Source: Trichosporon coremiiforme (taxonomy: Eukaryota; Basidiomycota; Tremellomycetes; Trichosporonales; Trichosporonaceae). From it: DNA of 64,000 bases. The translations under genes were made by a program, and so were the position numbers. Numbering within the stretch: position 1 is the first letter of the stretch; the number at the start of each line of letters is the position of its first letter. Of the stretch, positions 59,878 to 64,000 are shown piece after piece. Under the pieces are notes generated by a model, which was given only the letters and a program-made list of their open reading frames with translations, did no database searches and was not told where the DNA came from. The DNA is taken from positions 670,889-734,888 of the forward strand of contig BCJJ01000010.1 in NCBI GenBank assembly GCA_039545355.1, in the 5' to 3' direction.

Positions 59878-62800
59878 TGTTGATTGTTGGTGGTGACTGC
59901 GATGGGAGAATGGAGAGGGTTAGGGTTAAGGTTGGTATAATGCTGATATGATGACCGTGTAGCAAGATAGTGAAAGAATGGTGCTGATGAGGGAAGAGTG
60001 TAGACGACCGATGTTATGGACGAGAAAAGACGACGCAGCAGAGCATGCAGTGGTCGTGTGGTCAGGGTGTCAAAACGGATGATCTTGGCTGGAAGGAATG
60101 ACAGAACAAGGAAGGTCCAAGGTAGCGAACGATAGTGTCGGGGCGTGATCGTGATCGAGCCAAGATGAAGACGCTAAGGTTTCTGTGCGCTGACCGGGCC
60201 GTGTGCGATGGTGCAGACGCTTAGTGCCGATGGGATTTAGGACGGCAAGGATATGTTGGAGCGAGTGACTGCCGAGTTAAAGTACTTGAATGTGTGAGGG
60301 TGCGGTTCTTGGATCTTTGCTCCGTGAGTGTAGGGGGGGACAGGCTCTACCAGCCAAGAGAGCCGCGGTCTTTTATCCAAGACTGGCGGAAGCGAGTGGT
60401 CCTTGATATGGTTCTTTGGTTCAGTGGGCCTTTAGCGCCAAAGTGCTGTCGTGCCGGCTGGCGGCTGACCGGCCTCGCTTCGGCCCAGTGCTCTGACGGC
60501 GGCGGTGCCAACGGCCAGGAATTGGGATTACGTTTCCGGCGGAACTGGCTCAACTGATAGACGCTCCTTTGTTCCTTCGCGTGTGCGGCTGTGCGCGTCT
60601 TTGGGTGAACGCTCGACGCATTTCCAGGGCCGCAAAGGTATGGCGCTTAGACTACACGTAGGCGAGTGATGCAAAAGTCCTGGACCCTGGGCTGTAACCA
60701 CAGTGATCGACAAGTATGGAGGCTGGCCAAGACCGTCCGTCCTGAGCTGGCTTGACCTGGCTGGGTGGCCTCTGCAGTGGTTATCGCCCAGACGTGGGGG
60801 AGGGGGATGGGGAGGTGGAACGCAGGGCGGGCGGGGTGCATGTGCAGCGTGCAGGAAGAAATTGAACAGAATAGTGGGATGTCTGGTGCGGGAGCGGCGT
60901 TCCAGCGTACAGACACTTTCGCCCTTCTGGCCGGCGGTCCGAAAACCCTGTAGCGTACTTGGGCAGTCAGCTTACGGCTTACAGCTTTGCAAGGCTCTTG
61001 GTTAATGCAATCCAAAGGCAGCAGGACAGGGCCGCTGGCTGAAAAGTGGTGGCGCCGCGGTCCTGCCGTTCTCGCGGCCCACACGGCCCTAATTGGGACC
61101 CTTGACCCTCGCCTCAGCCCTCGGCGCCACCGAGTTCCCGCCCTCCTAACGCAATCCTGGCTAACCTGTCACTTCTTGGAGGATCCTGCCTTCCTGGCCT
61201 GGCGCGACTGGGCTGCTCCTGGGCCTCTCCGGCCCCTCTTCCTGACTATGGGTGCGTACGTCCACCCAAATACCGGCCAGTAGACACATCACAGCCGAGA
61301 CCATGAGGTACCTCGATGCAACCAGGCCACCCTCCGACCTCATCGGTCTCAGACATCTTAGTACGTAGTTCTTCCCTCTGCCGCCCTCCGACCATCCGAG
61401 AGAACATCCAGTTCTCCAGTTCTTCCAGGAGTCTCAGACAGACTCGGCACCCGAATGTTCACCTCTCTTTAGAGTAATTTGCCCGACAGGCCGAAGGGAA
61501 ACCAGGCTGCGGTGTGCCAGTGTAACTAGCGTCCTAGCGTCCTCATGAATGCAGACAAGGTTGCCCTCGACTTGCATCCGAAATTTAGGTTGCGTTACCA
61601 GACCGGAACCACCCATAAGCCCATATGGAACTTCCTTTCTTTATTGGAAACCGAGGTTGCGCCGTATCGAGTGTTGAAAATGCGGTTACAGACGGCATAT
61701 GCAGATTCGCCCTGGGGATAGAGGTCCAGCGGACATCGGTCACCAGACCTCTTCAGCACGTCACGGCAGTCGTGCTCAATACTAATCTACTCATGCATGA
61801 AAAGGGGCGGAGATCTAGACCACACACATTGCCCAAGGCTGTGTCCAATGCAAGATGCCTCTGCAAGGGTCAGGAGAGCAGGCACAGGATCTTCGACTGT
61901 CCAGACTGTCAGATGGTCATCTGTCGATGCACGACCCCGACGCCGTCCACGGATGGCGTTCATCTGTCTGATCCGCGGCAGACCGAACCTGACATCTGCT
62001 CACTACACGCTGCGGGCTGTGACTGGTTCATTGGTCCGTTCTGCCGCCCGATAGCAATAACCTCTTCTGGCCAACTGCCGTTTGGCAGAACGTCAGGAGG
62101 ATTGCCAAGGACGATGCCAGGCTGCTGCCCAGACAAGAGGCAAGGCAACATGCAGCTTCAGGCTCACAACGACGAGGGCCAATGTTGACCCGGCGGGGCA
62201 GTTGCAGCGATCGAAGCCTCCTTTACGCCAACGATTTACACGGCTGAGCATATACGTACGTGTGATTCCTGTGATTTCAGCGTACAGGAAGCAGCAGCAA
62301 AGCAGAGCCTAGTATCGTGCACACAGGTACGCATACCATCCCACTTGCGCATGGGCAGCCTGAGCCCGCCTGAGCGGCTGCCGTCAAGGAGTGCCGTCGA
62401 GGACGCGCCCATGTGATTCGTCTGACATTCCGCAATATGTGTGATCGCTTACCTGTGTCCTTTACAACTTGTCACTATTACAGCAGTCCGGCGTCTGTGA
62501 CTGGCAGAGAGTGGGGTGTTCGCAGGGAGCCCACTTGCCCGTCAGTCTATCGGTAAAACTCCCGAATGCCCACGATAACGAAGATCTACCGCTCGAGGGC
62601 GCCTCGCCGGTGTCAGCCTGCCGATCACTCAGGATCGCCCTCTCCAGGCGGGCGCATGTGCCTGGTTGCCAGGCTGGCTGGCATGCCTCGTTGCTGCAGG
62701 AAAGACGGCGGAGAAGAGGGTCAGACGTCGGAAGCCTTGGCCAGTCATCAGCGGCTGGGGACGCCACCAGCGTAAGTGGATGCATCCGTTTGAAAAGAGG

Positions 62801-64000
62801 AGAGGGCGGCACACGCGGACACGAGCATCCCCGTTCGACCCTTAATCGGCCCTTGGCACCCTATCCACCACCGCTCGACCAGTACTCTGGAGTGTGTGAC
62901 TTGCTCGGCTCGTCCAATACGCAATTTCCAGGTTGCATCCAAGTGCATGCTGCTCGGGCCGCGCACACCGACCACGGAGACCTTTCGGGATTCTCATACG
63001 CCCTCGACGCCTGCCACGGAAGGCGCAGTGGCGGAGGCGGAGGCTCTCCCGCCGATCAGTGATCCGCGCGGGTCTCACCTTGACGATCCAGGGACCTGAG
63101 TCATCTGCAGAGCGGTATATCGGGATCGCCCATGCTGTAATAGGCTCAATGAATGATGCTTAAGTCAGCCAAGCGCGGCAGAGCAGATCGGCGTGGGCTT
63201 GTTGCACCGTCACTGGCTGACGTGAGCTGGCCATCCGGTCGAGTGTGCCGGATGGATGAGCAACTCTGGACCCCGAAAACATGCACATCTAGGTCTGTTT
63301 CCGGATCTGTGTCGCTTCTGACATTGGCCGCGATCCACTTCGGCTCAGGTTGGATTCATGTCTTGCTGCATACAGGTGTAGTGGAGTATGTCGCCCGTGG
63401 TGGAAGGGGTTTACGCACGCTCTACATCAAGGGACCGACGGCAAGTCGCACATGGATTCCGACACAGTGGGCCATCTGTTCGAGTCGTGTCGTTCTGCAA
63501 TACCGCCGTCCCACGGTGAACGTTCAGCCTGATCAGGCGAACGTACATCTTCGTCCAGCGCAGCACAGATGCGGCTTGTAGTACGTGCTCGATCTTGGAT
63601 CTGGGAAGGGCTGCAAGATGGCAGACAAACAGGCACGCCGGCGAGGGTCGACCCCTGCGCCTCCTTCTTCTCCTGACAAGTTCTCCAGTTAGAGGACCGA
63701 GGCATGCGATCTTGGCATTGAGGCTCCGCATGCTGCCCTCTGCCTATCGCGTGTGCCCCATCACTTGTCTTCGGCCCCATCGCTTACAGACATGGGGACT
63801 ACCCATGCCTCGTTACCGCGCAATCCCTTGTCACCTGCCGTAAGACTGCTTCATTTCACCCGAAGCCCGCATAACCCGCGCCCGCCAGTCTCGCGAGGTT
63901 TGCGAGGTTCGTGAGAAGTGAGGTTTCCACTGTCAGGGGCCAACTCACGCCGCGGCGGGCACGCGGCGCGCAGCCGCACCGCTTCGCATTCAAACGTGCA
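59878..64000. other. 4.1 kb region to the window edge, no gene recognised
   Basis: The first 400 bp are the upstream region of the Crinkler-like gene. Beyond that I found only short frames without family resemblance. The longest plus frame (61625-62188, 187 codons) has a chance-like composition and no domain. A gene continuing past the right edge cannot be excluded. Near 63890-63925 short direct repeats of gcgaggtt occur. Confidence 0.4.

Noticed and set aside
61625..62188. A 187-codon plus-strand frame near the right end
   Set aside because: Composition looks random, and the cysteines do not form a regular motif; no splice continuation was found.

Overview
The window looks like nuclear DNA of a basidiomycete fungus, most likely a tremellomycete yeast (Cryptococcus/Trichosporonales side). 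It is moderately GC-rich. The genes are dense in short introns (34-160 nt for most) with GTGAGT/GTAAGT donors and a CTGAC or CTAAC branch site almost touching the acceptor AG. The protein set includes COX16, TFB5, a CDC7 kinase, an Ima1-type inner nuclear membrane protein, a Nup1/Nup153-type FG nucleoporin and an EGCrP-like GH5 glycosidase. The genus is inference; nothing in the window fixes it. Spliced gene models were built by hand: splice phases were checked and every listed exon chain gives an open frame divisible by three.

Layout. 1-10.39 kb: no gene recognised on either strand. 10.4-23.2 kb: Ima1 (-), COX16 (+, divergent), a large FG nucleoporin (-), and an AT-hook, Arg/Glu-rich protein (-). 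23.2-26.6 kb: no gene seen. 26.6-32.5 kb: a tight cluster of GH5_12 glycosidase (-), TFB5 (+), dienelactone hydrolase (-) and OHCU decarboxylase (+), arranged as divergent, convergent, divergent. 32.5-35.1 kb: no coherent gene, but two intron-like signals on the minus strand. 35.1-39.0 kb: a WW-WW-MyTH4-RhoGAP protein (+). 41.2-43.1 kb: a single-pass membrane glycoprotein (+). 43.1-48.8 kb: a disturbed zone with a decayed repeat-containing gene, a 0.5 kb inverted-repeat element, an intron-containing tRNA-Lys and an unrecognised spliced locus (-). 48.8-59.9 kb: a small double CxHx4CxxC protein (-), L-2-hydroxyglutarate dehydrogenase (-), a short cystathionine beta-synthase (-), CDC7 (+), and a protein with two Crinkler-like ubiquitin-fold segments (-). 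59.9-64 kb: no gene recognised.

Most genes are single-copy housekeeping genes that do not form one pathway. Three are metabolic enzymes (L2HGDH, CBS, OHCU decarboxylase), two act at the nuclear envelope (Ima1, FG nucleoporin), and two act in DNA transactions (TFB5 in TFIIH, CDC7 in origin firing). The most notable observations are the microexons (9, 12, 14 and 30 nt), the very compact branch-site/acceptor signals, the fold-back element beside the tRNA gene, and the tandem Crinkler-like domain protein.
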